Shown in pieces: positions 33,459-43,772 of a DNA stretch of 64,000 bases; the stretch's first letter is position 1; each line of letters begins with the position of its first letter. Made by a program: the position numbers and the translations under genes. Under the pieces are notes generated by a model. The model saw only the letters and a program-made list of their open reading frames with translations, ran no database searches and was not told the origin of the DNA. The DNA is from CBDFKB01 sp965248715 (GTDB lineage: Bacteria; Pseudomonadota; Alphaproteobacteria; Rhizobiales; Rhizobiaceae): NCBI GenBank assembly GCA_965248715.1, contig CBDFKB010000005.1, forward strand, positions 124,001 to 188,000, read 5' to 3'.

Positions 33459-36400
33459 ATTGGCTGCAGATAGTTCTTCGGGCGGCAGCCATTGTCTAAT
33501 CTTGCTCTCCAGCCGGCTCGGTGAAATCGGTTTGGACATGTAAGCGTCCATACCCGCTTCGATGCATTTATTTTCATCGCCCGCCAGCGCATGGGCAGTC
33601 ACGCCGATTATCGGAACATGAGTATTCGTGCTTTCTTCCAAGGTTCGGATCGAGCAGGTCGCCTCCAGACCGTTCATGTTCGGCATTGATATGTCCATCA
33701 GTACCAGGCGGGGCCGGGTTTCGCTAAACAGCCGCAACGCCTCCTCGCCATCGCCGGCGATGACGAAATTATATCCGGCTCTGTGCAGAATTTCCCACAA
33801 TACCTGTTGATTTACTTCATTGTCTTCTGCAGCGAGAATGTCGACCGGCCGATCTTGATCCCAAATGCCCAATTCTATGTGCCCATTTGCTCGCACCTGC
33901 ACGCAATTATCGCTGCGGCGCGGCGCGGCTTGCCCAGCTATCTGTCCCCAATTGGGGTATTGGTACCCTGCGTCGGGCTGGGTTCCCGGCAAACCATTGG
34001 CACCATTCCGTCGGGCGTCGATCACCCGGATTATTGTTTCCCGAAGTGTCATGGAGCGTGCCGGCTTGGACAAATGTCCTTCCACCGCAAACAATGAAAA
34101 CGCCTCGGCGCTTTCCATCGCATCGACCGACGTCAGCATGACAATCGCTACTTTTTCCAATGCGGGATCGTCGCGAATCGCGCGCGCAACTTCTGCTCCA
34201 CCCATTACTGGCATGTGGGCATCCAGAATTACCAGATCGAGCGGTAGGCCCGCCTGCTGTGCCTGCTCCAGGAAATGGAGGGCATCATGTCCACTGGCAC
34301 AGGCTACCACGTCAAAACCCCAGCCCTGTACCTGCTGAAGCAGTGTCGATCTGCTTATTTCATTGTCATCGACGATTAACACGCTGGCACCGGCAATTTC
34401 TTCGGGAACCAGATTGTCGGTGGCGGCGGTGCTCTGCAGGTTGAATTCCAACACGATCCAAAATGTCGATCCAATATTGGGCTGGCTATCGACACCAATA
34501 CGTCCGTTCATTATCTCAACGATAGAAGAAACAATAGACAGACCCAGACCAGTTCCCTGATGCTCACGGGTTTCCGATCCATCAACCTGAGAGAATTTTT
34601 CAAAAACCTTCGAATGCGCCTCCGCCGCAATACCGACCCCGGTATCGATGATTTCAAATTTTAATGAGCAGCTATTCGTTGATCGGGTCTCCGGGTTAAT
34701 GCAAACATTAATCAGCACATGGCCGGTGTTGGTGAATTTGATCGCGTTCGATACCAGATTGCTCAAGACTTGGCGCAGCCTGCCAGCATCTCCTATCAGA
34801 TGGTCGGGCACATCTTGAGCGATGCGCACCACTAGTTCGAGGTCTTTTTCCCAAGCAGCGGTTGCAAGCAGTGAGCCTACATCTTCTACCGCATCACGCA
34901 GGCCAAAGGGCGTTTCAATCAGCTTCATCTGCCCCGATTCGATCTTGGAGAAATCGAGGATGTCATTGATGATTGTAAGAAGGGACGACCCAGATTTCAC
35001 GATAACATCAGCAAGCGAACGCTGACCGGGATCAAGATTAGTGCCGGCCAAGAGTTCAGCCATTCCCATGACGCCGTTCAGGGGGGTTCTAATCTCATGG
35101 CTCATATTGGCAAGAAATTCACTTTTTACCTGTTCCGCGATCTGGGCATTCTCCACCGCATCCTGGAGCTTGGTAACGTCGGTAAAGGTAATAATAAGCC
35201 CGCCTGAAGGCCGCGCTGCTGCGTCGACCCTTGTGTAACGGCCGGCTGCATTGTGGCTTTGTGCGGTAAATGGTTGAGAATGCTCCAACTGGCGCAGGCG
35301 ATCTTCAGCGCTGTTGCCGTTTATATTATTGGGCCCGAGTTCACCACGTGAACTGAGGCGTTGCAAAACCTGGTGTGCCGGAGTTCCGGAAACCAGTTCC
35401 TCCTCGTCAAGGCTGACAAAGTGACGCAAATTTTCATTTGCAAACAAGATTTTCCCGTCGCCAAGTACCAACAGGCCTTGCGCCATCGCGTTAGCCGCAT
35501 CTGCCAAAAGCGCACTTTCCCTCGCCAGATCCCGCTGCGCGGTCAACGCCGCATCCCGCGCACCGCGCAGTTCATTTTCACGGTTCTTTTCAAGGGTGAT
35601 GTCATCGCGCATGTCGAGAATTGACCCATCGGAAGTTTCGGTTACAAAAAACCGTGTCCAATGTCCGTCCTGGCGTTCTAACTCAAGCGGGCCGTCATGG
35701 GACAGGGCCAGCCGACGAACTGCAATCTGATCGGCAATCCAACCCTCCGCACCGCCTTCGAAATTGCTGAGATCGAGCTTGCTGGCGAATTCCTCGGCCA
35801 TTTCGGTCCAGGTAACGCCGGGTTCAATTTCCACGCCTGCATCTGCGGCATTGTCCCAAAACGCAGTATTGGCGATCCGCAAACGGCCCGAACGGTCAAA
35901 AATCGCCACCGTTTCTTTCATGCAGTCTAGCGCATTGCGAATCAGCTCGTCAGTTTTTTGGATGACCCGCTCATGTTTGCGCTCTTCTGTGACGTCGACA
36001 AATGTATGCATCTGCATACCGTTCGCCAAGCGCTTGAAACGATAACGGATCCAACGTTTGTCGGCGAGCGGCAACAGTTGCGGCTCGCGCTCGGCCTCGC
36101 GGACCAGGCGGTGCGAGAACTCCAGGAAATCTATCAGCGACGTGGTATTTTTATTCAACCCGGTAAATATCCCGTTTTTCCAGGCATGTTCAAATAGGTC
36201 GTCGAGGGTCGCTTCGTTGCTGATTTGCAGACTTCTACCCAAGAACATATTCTTGTAATGGGCATTGGCTATTTTGACCCGATTGCCACTATCGAGAAAA
36301 AGGATACCGAGCTCGGTCGATTCCATCACCGATGTCAGCATCATTTCACGGGATTTGATGTCTGTTACATCGGTATAGGTGATAATCGCGCCACCGGTTG

Positions 36401-36815
36401 GCATCGGCCGGCAATCCATCGCCACCGAACGTCCCGAGGGCAGACGCAATTCTGCTGAACACATACGGCTGAAGCGGATCGCTTTGCCAAGTCGTTTGAC
36501 CTGTCTGCGGCCTTCTACTGCATCGCCGAAATCGCCGCGATTGGCGGCCAATTCCAAAAACGTGCTCCAACGCCGTCCAACCCAGTCCGGTTCGGCTTCT
36601 AGGTCTAAAAGCGCGGGCAAACGCACATTGACATATTCAATGGTCACCGGGCCGGTAATCAGCAGACCTTGCGCCATGCTATCGAAAATTTTGATGTCAG
36701 CATCTGGAAACAGGTCGCTGCCAGCGATATTTTCCGGTACGCAAGCCGGTTCTTTTTCCAGTTCAGGCTTGATAGCCGTAGAAGGTGGTGAGCGGCTGTT
36801 CAATTCCATATCCAT
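33456..36815 (-). CDS. Soluble hybrid sensor histidine kinase with four PAS-type domains and two receiver domains
   Basis: 1119 residues without membrane helices. Four PAS_7-like units start at about 40, 155, 290 and 430 (FDSMAQGLLITG, MESTELGILFLDSG, LDCMKETVAIFDRSG, ANAMAQGLLVLGDG). HisKA with the phospho-His in NMSHEIRTPLNG (about 571), then the ATPase domain (NLVSNAIKF, DTGVGI, GTGLGLSI). Receiver 1 has Asp in LDAHMPVMGG (about 864), receiver 2 Asp in MDISMPNMNG (about 1040). No Hpt domain and no response regulator gene beside it, so output is unknown. The stop codon is the TAG of a 12-bp tandem repeat. Confidence 0.92.
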   Translation of the reverse strand: MDMELNSRSPPSTAIKPELEKEPACVPENIAGSDLFPDADIKIFDSMAQGLLITGPVTIEYVNVRLPALLDLEAEPDWVGRRWSTFLELAANRGDFGDAVEGRRQVKRLGKAIRFSRMCSAELRLPSGRSVAMDCRPMPTGGAIITYTDVTDIKSREMMLTSVMESTELGILFLDSGNRVKIANAHYKNMFLGRSLQISNEATLDDLFEHAWKNGIFTGLNKNTTSLIDFLEFSHRLVREAEREPQLLPLADKRWIRYRFKRLANGMQMHTFVDVTEERKHERVIQKTDELIRNALDCMKETVAIFDRSGRLRIANTAFWDNAADAGVEIEPGVTWTEMAEEFASKLDLSNFEGGAEGWIADQIAVRRLALSHDGPLELERQDGHWTRFFVTETSDGSILDMRDDITLEKNRENELRGARDAALTAQRDLARESALLADAANAMAQGLLVLGDGKILFANENLRHFVSLDEEELVSGTPAHQVLQRLSSRGELGPNNINGNSAEDRLRQLEHSQPFTAQSHNAAGRYTRVDAAARPSGGLIITFTDVTKLQDAVENAQIAEQVKSEFLANMSHEIRTPLNGVMGMAELLAGTNLDPGQRSLADVIVKSGSSLLTIINDILDFSKIESGQMKLIETPFGLRDAVEDVGSLLATAAWEKDLELVVRIAQDVPDHLIGDAGRLRQVLSNLVSNAIKFTNTGHVLINVCINPETRSTNSCSLKFEIIDTGVGIAAEAHSKVFEKFSQVDGSETREHQGTGLGLSIVSSIVEIMNGRIGVDSQPNIGSTFWIVLEFNLQSTAATDNLVPEEIAGASVLIVDDNEISRSTLLQQVQGWGFDVVACASGHDALHFLEQAQQAGLPLDLVILDAHMPVMGGAEVARAIRDDPALEKVAIVMLTSVDAMESAEAFSLFAVEGHLSKPARSMTLRETIIRVIDARRNGANGLPGTQPDAGYQYPNWGQIAGQAAPRRSDNCVQVRANGHIELGIWDQDRPVDILAAEDNEVNQQVLWEILHRAGYNFVIAGDGEEALRLFSETRPRLVLMDISMPNMNGLEATCSIRTLEESTNTHVPIIGVTAHALAGDENKCIEAGMDAYMSKPISPSRLESKIRQWLPPEELSAAN

Positions 36816-37239
36816 GATGCATTTTGCGCAGTTTGGTTCTGCAATATTGTTGGCGATGAGGTTACCAAAACGTCCTTACTCAAAGGCTGGCTATGTTATG
36901 ATTTACGGCTTTGTGGGCGCCGATCCGATGTAAGGCGCATGGCTGATTTTTGCCAATCCCGACACAAAACCCCATAGCCGCATCGCCGGCTATGGTCTGC
37001 AATACTCTTCCAGGTTTTGCCACAAAATCTCTCCGTAACCACGGGCCGCGCGAAAACACGACGCGCCAGTTCGCGATATTGCCAACTGCATTGTCATTTG
37101 TTGCGTATTTATGATGAACTAAGTGTTAACCTACGTCCGAATTGTGCCAGCGCTGCACAAATCTAATGCGGCTTTCGACAAAACTGGGCTAACTATTCCT
37201 GCGCCTGAGATCGCGGTCGCCAAGGCCAAACCCCTCACT
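36816..37239. other. Intergenic region between the hybrid kinase and the COG4091 gene
   Basis: 424 bases; contains a terminator for the upstream minus-strand gene and presumably the kinase promoter. No gene, tRNA or known repeat is seen. Confidence 0.45.
36964..36995 (-). terminator. Rho-independent terminator
   Basis: Perfect 9-bp stem CCATAGCCG / CGGCTATGG with a 6-base loop; on the minus strand it is followed by GGTTTTG. It lies about 245 bases past the stop of the COG4091 gene, so it would end that transcript before the kinase gene. Confidence 0.6.
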
Positions 37240-38580
37240 TCACATATAACCGAGCATGGCGTCCTGTTGTTCGCGCAGGCGATAAAGCTCGCTGGTTTCA
37301 TCGAGCGCGACTTTGGAACCGGTAATTAGCTCGCCCATGGTGATTTCCTCGACAACCCCTGCACCATCCAACAGGCCGACCGGAACCGCGTCGGCAAGCC
37401 GGGCCTGGTCGGCATCCATAGCCCAAGAGCGATAGCAATATTCGCCGATCGCGTCCAAAGTCTCACCAGCGCGTATGGTCTTTTTCGCCACAGCGCAGAC
37501 CTCGGCAACCGGACGATCAAGCGGCTGCATGTCGGCTTTGCCGTAGAGAACCGCTCTTGCCGCCGACAATGGCACCTCCAGGCTGGTCAAATGATAGGGC
37601 CGATAGAAGGTATAATACGGTCCCTCGCCAAGCTTTAGATCGTTCATGCGTTCCCGGACCCGTGGATGAGACATTTCGGCCACCACGAATACGCCGGGCG
37701 CCACTCCTTTGCCGACTGAATAATCGACACAACCGCTTTTCGAAAGCAGGCCGCCGTCTGCGGCCGGGCATAGCACATGATGTAAATCGTCGAGCGAACA
37801 GTCCGGCCCGTGCATGCCGGCACGGTCAATCCGCAATCCGGTGGCATTGGCAATACAACTCATTTCCACCATGGTCTTGGAACCGTCGATAAATTCCACC
37901 AGCATGCGCGGGTTCATATTGCGGGCTTCAGCCTCGCCGCGGTAATCGTCCGGGGTCGCATGGATATTAAACGGGTTGTTCTTGCCCTTACCGGCGGCAA
38001 CCACCGGGTAGCCAAGCGCAGTAACGAAATCGATTAGTTCCATGGTCGAACTGGGTTCATCGCCGGCACCTATGGTGTAAACCACGCCGGCACGGTCAGC
38101 CAGCCGGCGCAAATAGGCGCCGACGGTCACATCGGCCTCCACATTCATCATCACCAGATGCTTGCCGGCTTCGATCACCTTGGCGCCGATTTCAGCGCCG
38201 GCGGTTGGTCGACCAGTGGCGTCGATAACAACGTCAATTTGCGGATGATTGACGATTAAATCGGCATCTTGGACGATCGCTATCTTGCCGGCATCAATCG
38301 CTGAGCTTGCTTGGGAGTTGGTTTCGCAAATCTTGCCCTTGTCGTCATCATATCCGGCGATCCGGATCGCTTGCGGCGCGCCGCTTAGTCGCCGGTCTAC
38401 GATCATCCCTACCTCAACCCCGGTCATCTGCGCGATTGCTGTAATCAGGTCTGTGCCCATTTCACCGGCGCCGACAATACCGACCCGCACCGCTCGACCG
38501 GCTTCTGCGCGCTTGGCAAGGTCACGGGCCAGGCCGGTGGCGGGGATCTCAGCCAAATTCCGCCGGGTCGGCATATCCAT
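37240..38580 (-). CDS. NAD(P)-dependent oxidoreductase related to homoserine dehydrogenase, with SAF domain (COG4091)
   Basis: 446 residues from ATG 38580 (38574 also possible). N-terminal Rossmann fold VRVGIVGAGEMGTDLITAI (about 20-40), central catalytic part with YTIGAGDEPSSTMELIDFVTALGYPVVAAGKGKNNP, and a C-terminal SAF-like domain (IRAGETLDAIGEYCYRSW..ADAVPVGLLDGAGV). COG4091 enzymes are not the biosynthetic homoserine dehydrogenase and are found in sugar-acid catabolism; the substrate here cannot be named. Stands alone, divergent from the MBL hydrolase. Confidence 0.8.
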   Translation of the reverse strand: MDMPTRRNLAEIPATGLARDLAKRAEAGRAVRVGIVGAGEMGTDLITAIAQMTGVEVGMIVDRRLSGAPQAIRIAGYDDDKGKICETNSQASSAIDAGKIAIVQDADLIVNHPQIDVVIDATGRPTAGAEIGAKVIEAGKHLVMMNVEADVTVGAYLRRLADRAGVVYTIGAGDEPSSTMELIDFVTALGYPVVAAGKGKNNPFNIHATPDDYRGEAEARNMNPRMLVEFIDGSKTMVEMSCIANATGLRIDRAGMHGPDCSLDDLHHVLCPAADGGLLSKSGCVDYSVGKGVAPGVFVVAEMSHPRVRERMNDLKLGEGPYYTFYRPYHLTSLEVPLSAARAVLYGKADMQPLDRPVAEVCAVAKKTIRAGETLDAIGEYCYRSWAMDADQARLADAVPVGLLDGAGVVEEITMGELITGSKVALDETSELYRLREQQDAMLGYM

Positions 38581-38719
38581 GGATTTATGTCCTCTCCGCG
38601 AGCGATAGCCAGCCAAGCAATTGCTTGCCCGCGAGCCGGTGGCATTCAGCGCAGTAGCGGTATATTAACTATCGTCATGTGCGGCAAGCATAGCGCTCGA
38701 TAGCGCCAAGGAGAAATGA

Positions 38720-39646
38720 TTGGCGACCGGGCAAGATCCAAAGTCCCCCGAATTTACAACCCAATTCGATCCACGCCATGGCGAAGCGGTGGCTGTCGCC
38801 AATGGGGTGACGCGGATAACCGCGCCCAATGCCGGGCCATTTACCTTTCACGGCACCAACAGCTATCTGGTCGGCAACGATCAGATGGCGTTAATCGACC
38901 CAGGTCCAAACGATGAAACGCACCTCAAAGCGCTTCTCAGCGCCATCGGCAAGCGCAGTTTGACCCACATTATTGTCACCCACACCCATGTCGACCATTC
39001 ACCATTGGCCGCAAAGCTGAAAAAGGCTACTGGCGCCACAATATATGGGGAAGGCCGACACCGCCCGGCCCGCGAACTCAATATTGGCGAAATAAACCCG
39101 CTCGATGCCTCGGCCGACCGAACCTTTGAACCTGATATCGCAGTCGAGGACGGGCAAACAATTAATGGCGAAGGTTGGCGGTTGGTGGGCGTTGCCACAC
39201 CGGGGCATACCGCGAACCACATGGTGTTTGCGCTTGATGGAACCGATGTCTTGTTTTCCGGCGATCATGTAATGGCATGGGCAACATCGATCGTGGCGCC
39301 GCCGGACGGTCTGATGTCGGATTATATGCGCTCGCTTGATGCGGTTCTGAAACGTGACGAAACCTGTTACCTGCCAGGCCATGGCGGCCGGGTGAGCAAT
39401 GCGCGAGATTTCGTTCGCGCGCTGAAAAGCCATCGCAAGATGCGCGAGCGGGCGATCCTTGAACGGATCAGGTCCGGCGACCGATCGATCCCCACCATTG
39501 TCGCCGCGATCTACAAGGGGCTTGACCCACGCCTAGTTGGCGCCGCCAGCCTATCGGTGCTTGCCCATATGGAAGACCTGGTCGCCCGCGATTTGGTCGG
39601 CGCCAAGGGTTCTGTGTCCATCGACACCGATTATTTCGATCTTTAG
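38720..39646 (+). CDS. MBL-fold metallo-hydrolase (LACTB2-like)
   Basis: 308 residues from TTG 38720, chosen because AAGGAG (38708-38713) is spaced six bases before it and the frame from ATG 38716 is short and unrelated. Metal ligands HTHVDH (about 88-93), GHT (about 168), the Asp in SGDHVM and a late His in LPGHGG follow the metallo-beta-lactamase order; the C-terminal winged-helix-like region (IYKGLDPRLVGAASLSVLAHMEDLV) is as in LACTB2. Such enzymes are hydrolases or nucleases; activity is unassigned. Confidence 0.87.
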   Translation: MATGQDPKSPEFTTQFDPRHGEAVAVANGVTRITAPNAGPFTFHGTNSYLVGNDQMALIDPGPNDETHLKALLSAIGKRSLTHIIVTHTHVDHSPLAAKLKKATGATIYGEGRHRPARELNIGEINPLDASADRTFEPDIAVEDGQTINGEGWRLVGVATPGHTANHMVFALDGTDVLFSGDHVMAWATSIVAPPDGLMSDYMRSLDAVLKRDETCYLPGHGGRVSNARDFVRALKSHRKMRERAILERIRSGDRSIPTIVAAIYKGLDPRLVGAASLSVLAHMEDLVARDLVGAKGSVSIDTDYFDL

Positions 39647-39652
39647 AGCCTG

Positions 39653-40600
39653 CTATTCGCCGTGCACGCCTTGCAGGTTTTCATCGAGATCGGTCAAAAA
39701 TCCGCTCACCCTTTCCGCGTTGGTGCCAAAATCATGGGCGCCCCAACGCGATGACGAACGCATGTCAACCAGGGTGAACTCGTCCTCCTCGGTCAACCTA
39801 ATGGCAATATCGCTCTTAAACTTCATCAGGAACGAACTCTCCACAAGTTCGATGGTAACGCTGACTTCTTCGGCTAACAGGGTCGCGAGACCGTTTTCGC
39901 CGTCCGGCGTTGCGCCATCATTGATATCTGCGATATCGCTACCGGGTGCCAGATCGCCCGCATTACCTTCCTCTTCCGCTTCGTCGGCCGCATCGGCAGC
40001 GCCAGCCAACTCGAAACCGGCCGTGCGCACCACCACCCATCCTTGGACCTCGGCAAGTTCAAGCGCTGCGTTGAGTACTCTTTCCAGCGAGGCCGGATAG
40101 CGTCGCGAACCCAATCTCGGATAGGCGCTCAATTGCTCGATTATTCCCGCTTCGGTGGCGGGTTTGATCGGGTTCATGGCGCGGTTTTCCGACAAAGCGC
40201 GGATTTGCGTGGCATGGACCAGTGGTGGTGGGTTGAACGGATCAGTCGAGATGTCGTGCAAGGCCGGGTAGACAATCGAGCGGATGGCGAACACCACATA
40301 AGGAATGGCCACCAAACCGGTGAGCAAGAACGCCCGCACGGTCATTCTGCCGCCCTTAAACCCATAGGTCCACAAATCGGCAAAAGCGCGAAACGCAAAC
40401 AACACGCTGGCAACTAGGAGTGCGACGCCGACCGCAAGCAGCCAAAATGTTTCGATCGCGTCAATATATCCGGTCCGCCTAAACAGCACCAGGATCAGGT
40501 GATAGACGGTTGCGAAGGTTGCCAGGCGAAATGCCCATTGCGCCGCGCGCGAACGCGGACGCCGATAACTTGCCTGGAAGGTACGCTCGGTCATGGGCAA
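39653..40600 (-). CDS. DUF1499 membrane protein
   Basis: 315 residues (ATG 40594 is an equally good start). Three hydrophobic segments in the first 120 residues (FATVYHLILVLF, TFWLLAVGVALLVASVLFAF, AFLLTGLVAIPYVVFAI) and a soluble DUF1499 region with NPPPLVHATQI and VDMRSSSRWGAHDFGTNAERV. An acidic insertion (DAADEAEEEGNAGD) splits the domain. Function unknown. First of three same-strand genes for envelope-associated proteins. Confidence 0.8.
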   Translation of the reverse strand: MPMTERTFQASYRRPRSRAAQWAFRLATFATVYHLILVLFRRTGYIDAIETFWLLAVGVALLVASVLFAFRAFADLWTYGFKGGRMTVRAFLLTGLVAIPYVVFAIRSIVYPALHDISTDPFNPPPLVHATQIRALSENRAMNPIKPATEAGIIEQLSAYPRLGSRRYPASLERVLNAALELAEVQGWVVVRTAGFELAGAADAADEAEEEGNAGDLAPGSDIADINDGATPDGENGLATLLAEEVSVTIELVESSFLMKFKSDIAIRLTEEDEFTLVDMRSSSRWGAHDFGTNAERVSGFLTDLDENLQGVHGE

Positions 40601-40613
40601 AAAAATCTAGTCA

Positions 40614-41693
40614 TTATTGGCAGATCCCCTGAAGCGCCCCCCACTCCTGGTCGTTCAGTAGGGGTTTGTCATTTAGTTGCGACATGGCTGCTCGAAATTT
40701 GGCGATGCGCTCGCTTGTGACCGGGTGGGTTGATAAAAAACGCATGGCCGAACTCTCGGTTTCGCCCTTATTTATCAATTCTAGAAAGTCTGCCATGCCT
40801 TTCGCAGATATACCCGATTTACCGATTATCTCCAGGCCATAATCATCCGCCTCGGTTTCCAGTTTGCGTGAAAAAGAACTGCCCAACATCGCATTGGTGC
40901 CGGCAATAATCGCTGCTGAACCGATGAAATCGCCGAACAACATGGCGACAAGATAGGTGCGGCCTGCCGCCTCAATCAACAGTGCCATATGGTGGTGATG
41001 GTGGACGTGGCCCAGTTCGTGGGCCAGCACCCCAGCTACTTGCGACGGATCACCGGCGCTTTCGATCAAGCCTTTGAGAAGGATGATCCTGCCGCCGGGA
41101 AGCGCGAATGCGTTTTGCTGATCGCTCGCAATCACCTCGATAATTGGCGGTTGTTCGAAGTTGGCGGCAGCAAGGATCGGTGCCACCAGTTTAGCAAGGG
41201 CCGCCTGGCCGGGTCTGGCGTCGCAAACCGCATCTGGGTTGGCGTCAAGGGCTTTGAGGATATGGGGATAGACCGCGTCGCCAAACCGTTTTTCCACCGT
41301 GTGGGGAACCAAAGGCGCGATCACCGAGGCTAGTTGGGGAATGCTATACAAAAACAAGCCAATAAAAATGACCGCCGCAGCGATGACCAAAAATATGGTG
41401 TGGTTGGCCGACCCGCCATCGGTTTTCTTGCGCCTTGCCAGGTCCGGAGCCAATTGGCGGATTGTGGCGATCAGCGCCTCATCGACAATTTCCAGGCTCT
41501 CGCCCTCATTTGCCGTGATCGTGGTAAGCCGCAATTGTTGCTCGGTGCCGTCTTGCCGACGCAGATTGTTCCAGGCCCAATTGGCGATCAATTCGCCATT
41601 TTCGGCGCGGATTTCCAAATTTTCCGTCGCCCGCACTTCCACCGGATGGGCCCGGTTGCTGGTGCCGTCAAAATAGCGGGCAAAATGGGTCAT
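40614..41693 (-). CDS. M48-family membrane-associated zinc metallopeptidase
   Basis: 359 residues. An N-terminal beta-rich domain (about 1-90), one membrane helix (IFLVIAAAVIFIGLFLYSIP, about 105-125), then the protease domain with HELGHVHHHHH (HExxH, about 227) and the third ligand in ETEADDYGLEI. Family members (HtpX, BepA, LoiP) process or degrade envelope proteins. In this genome type it usually travels with a DUF898/YjgN gene, as here. Activity on a particular target is not predictable. Confidence 0.88.
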   Translation of the reverse strand: MTHFARYFDGTSNRAHPVEVRATENLEIRAENGELIANWAWNNLRRQDGTEQQLRLTTITANEGESLEIVDEALIATIRQLAPDLARRKKTDGGSANHTIFLVIAAAVIFIGLFLYSIPQLASVIAPLVPHTVEKRFGDAVYPHILKALDANPDAVCDARPGQAALAKLVAPILAAANFEQPPIIEVIASDQQNAFALPGGRIILLKGLIESAGDPSQVAGVLAHELGHVHHHHHMALLIEAAGRTYLVAMLFGDFIGSAAIIAGTNAMLGSSFSRKLETEADDYGLEIIGKSGISAKGMADFLELINKGETESSAMRFLSTHPVTSERIAKFRAAMSQLNDKPLLNDQEWGALQGICQ

Positions 41694-41714
41694 GGCGCGT
41701 TCCGGTGTTAATTT

Positions 41715-41820
41715 CTAGAGCCCATTTGGTTTTGATGAAATCAAAACCGGGCTCCAGGTCTTTTGTTAACGCACTTGCGGACGGATAACCGGTATCCACT
41801 TATCCTGGAAGTGCTCTAGA
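41715..41820 (-). repeat. Dispersed palindromic element, second subfamily
   Basis: Ends CTAGAGC and GCTCTAGA, with the internal palindrome GGTTTTGATGAAATCAAAACC and ACCGGTATCCACTT. Related by its ends and core to the 102-bp family but different inside. The TAG stop codon of the DUF898 gene (41816-41818) lies in its right end. Confidence 0.7.
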
Positions 41821-42997
41821 TCCCGATTTCGAACCCGCCACCAACATCGAGCGCATCGGCGAAACCTTCGCCAACCCCTGATACCGCGTCCGCACGGCGG
41901 CGGTGAACATCTTCAAGCGCGCCGGGATTTTTGATCACGCTGGTGTTGGCAATGTGGCGCCAGGTTAAAAAGTCGAGGATCATGAACTTCAAAATGTAGA
42001 CCGCGATTACCAATATGATCACCGCCAACACACCGACAGCCGGGAAGTAGGAAAGTGCGCCACTGCCGCCGGTCAGCGCTGGCATGACAACGAACATTCC
42101 GACAATGGTAGCGTAGACCGCGACCACCAGCAGGCCATAGGCGACGTAGATCAGGTAGATTTTCCAAACGCTGAGTTGGCTGATCAAGCGCGCGCCACCT
42201 GCTTCGATCCTGGACGCGAACGCTTTTAGGCGGATTGCGCTGTAGGCCGGATAGATCAGCGCAGCCAGTACCAGCGAAAATACGATCGCGATCTGAATCG
42301 GTCCAAACTGTATCAAACGCGCAGACTGTAACTGGAGCATATTCAGGGACCCCATTCCGCCTATCGCCGCGAGTATCCACATTGGCGCGATCATCAAATA
42401 AGACGGCAACATAATCTGACGCGCCTCGGCGCTGGATGAGAACTGTAGGTCTCCATAATTGGTGTTGTTGATGCGGAACCGCTCCAAATGTGCTTGCGCC
42501 CAGGGCCAGGCAATCCCCAAAGTGACGATGCTAACCACCGCCCAACCAAGCGACAAAAAAGCGTAACGCCAGGGGGAGCCGCCGAGGACAAAGCGCAATC
42601 CGCGCCAATAGGTACGCGACAAGCGATAGCGCCGCGCCCGGTAAAGCGCATATTGGCCAAGAAACCAGAATAAAACGATCACCAAGGCCGGCGCCGCGAC
42701 AATTAGCGAACCTCCCAGTAGCGGCACAAAATTAATCGCAAGCTGCAACGGTATCAAGACCAGCAGCGCGATCAAGAAACCGATGAATAACTCCATGCCG
42801 CGGCCGGTATATTCGAGCGGGCTGCCGTCTATGACAGTGCCTGACCAAAAATAGCGCCTGACATCGGAAACAAACCAAAACCGATAGATTGACAGGGTGA
42901 CCAACATCAACAAGATGCCCTTCAGGCTAAGGCCAAATAATGTTTTGCGTTGGCCAGAAAACTCAACCGGCCACGCGGTTTGCACTTTTTGTTCCAT
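41816..42997 (-). CDS. DUF898 (YjgN-like) multi-pass membrane protein
   Basis: 393 residues, opening EFSGQRKTLFGLSLKGILLMLVTLSIYRFW and repeating an RFRINNTNYGDLQFSS signature, both typical of YjgN/DUF898. At least six hydrophobic helices. Function unknown. It is separated from the M48 peptidase gene only by a dispersed repeat, and its stop codon is provided by that repeat. Confidence 0.85.
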   Translation of the reverse strand: MEQKVQTAWPVEFSGQRKTLFGLSLKGILLMLVTLSIYRFWFVSDVRRYFWSGTVIDGSPLEYTGRGMELFIGFLIALLVLIPLQLAINFVPLLGGSLIVAAPALVIVLFWFLGQYALYRARRYRLSRTYWRGLRFVLGGSPWRYAFLSLGWAVVSIVTLGIAWPWAQAHLERFRINNTNYGDLQFSSSAEARQIMLPSYLMIAPMWILAAIGGMGSLNMLQLQSARLIQFGPIQIAIVFSLVLAALIYPAYSAIRLKAFASRIEAGGARLISQLSVWKIYLIYVAYGLLVVAVYATIVGMFVVMPALTGGSGALSYFPAVGVLAVIILVIAVYILKFMILDFLTWRHIANTSVIKNPGALEDVHRRRADAVSGVGEGFADALDVGGGFEIGI

Positions 42998-43064
42998 GTT
43001 GCGCTCCTATTTGCCGGTTGGTTTATTGCCATCCTGGTGTATGGATAGAAGAAAAAAGAATAGA

Positions 43065-43772
43065 TTATCCGCGACACGAGCGTAACAATTGCGGCAGCAT
43101 CGTTGCCGAATCAATAAAATAATCGGCACTTTGCGCCAATTGCGCATGATCGGCGAGACCGGTTCCGACCGCAACGGTCACCACGCCGGCGGCGCGCCCG
43201 GCAACAATGTCGTGCATGGTATCGCCAACCATCATCACCTGCTCACGACGTGCGCCGGCATGGTCGGCAAAGGCGGCGATCATTCCCGGGCCTGGTTTTT
43301 GTCCATGGCCAGAATCGTGCCCGGCAATGAAGCCGAAATGACGTTCCATGCCTAACATCTGCATCTGTTGACGCGCCGCGCTTTCGCTATCATTGGTGGC
43401 AACGCCAAGGGCGATGCCCATTTCCTCCAGGCCGGCCAACATTTCCGCAACTCCGGGAATTTCAGTCAGGGTATCCATGCACGCGCGGGCGAAAATGGCG
43501 TCGAGTTCGCCGGCCAAGCGGCCGAAATCGCTGCGCTTGAGCAACGGTCCCCATGACCGGGCAACATCATGCGAAGTGCCGGCAATCAATTCAGAATCAG
43601 GCAATAGTTGGACATTTTCCAGATCGAAACGCACCACTTCGGCAAGCCGCAGCGCAAGCTCATGGTCGCCGCCGGCCATCTCGGTCACCGTCAATACACA
43701 GGCCGGGTTAAATGTCGGCTCGAAATCGATCAGCGTGCCGTCCTTGTCGAATATCACCGCATCGACCATCAT
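43065..43772 (-). CDS. HAD-family hydrolase, phosphoglycolate-phosphatase-like
   Basis: 235 residues from ATG 43772 (43769 also possible). Motif I FDKDGTLIDF, motif II GVATNDSES, motif III Lys in KPGPGM, motif IV MVGDTMHDIVAG. Cap of the C1 helical type. Substrate is not predictable; HAD-IA enzymes of this sort remove phosphate from phosphoglycolate or related sugar phosphates. Divergent from the aminotransferase gene. Confidence 0.85.
   Translation of the reverse strand: MMVDAVIFDKDGTLIDFEPTFNPACVLTVTEMAGGDHELALRLAEVVRFDLENVQLLPDSELIAGTSHDVARSWGPLLKRSDFGRLAGELDAIFARACMDTLTEIPGVAEMLAGLEEMGIALGVATNDSESAARQQMQMLGMERHFGFIAGHDSGHGQKPGPGMIAAFADHAGARREQVMMVGDTMHDIVAGRAAGVVTVAVGTGLADHAQLAQSADYFIDSATMLPQLLRSCRG

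Noticed and set aside
37240..38580. Biosynthetic homoserine dehydrogenase (hom)
   Set aside because: Has the COG4091 layout with a C-terminal SAF-like domain, no ACT domain, and the thrC gene is 22 kb away.
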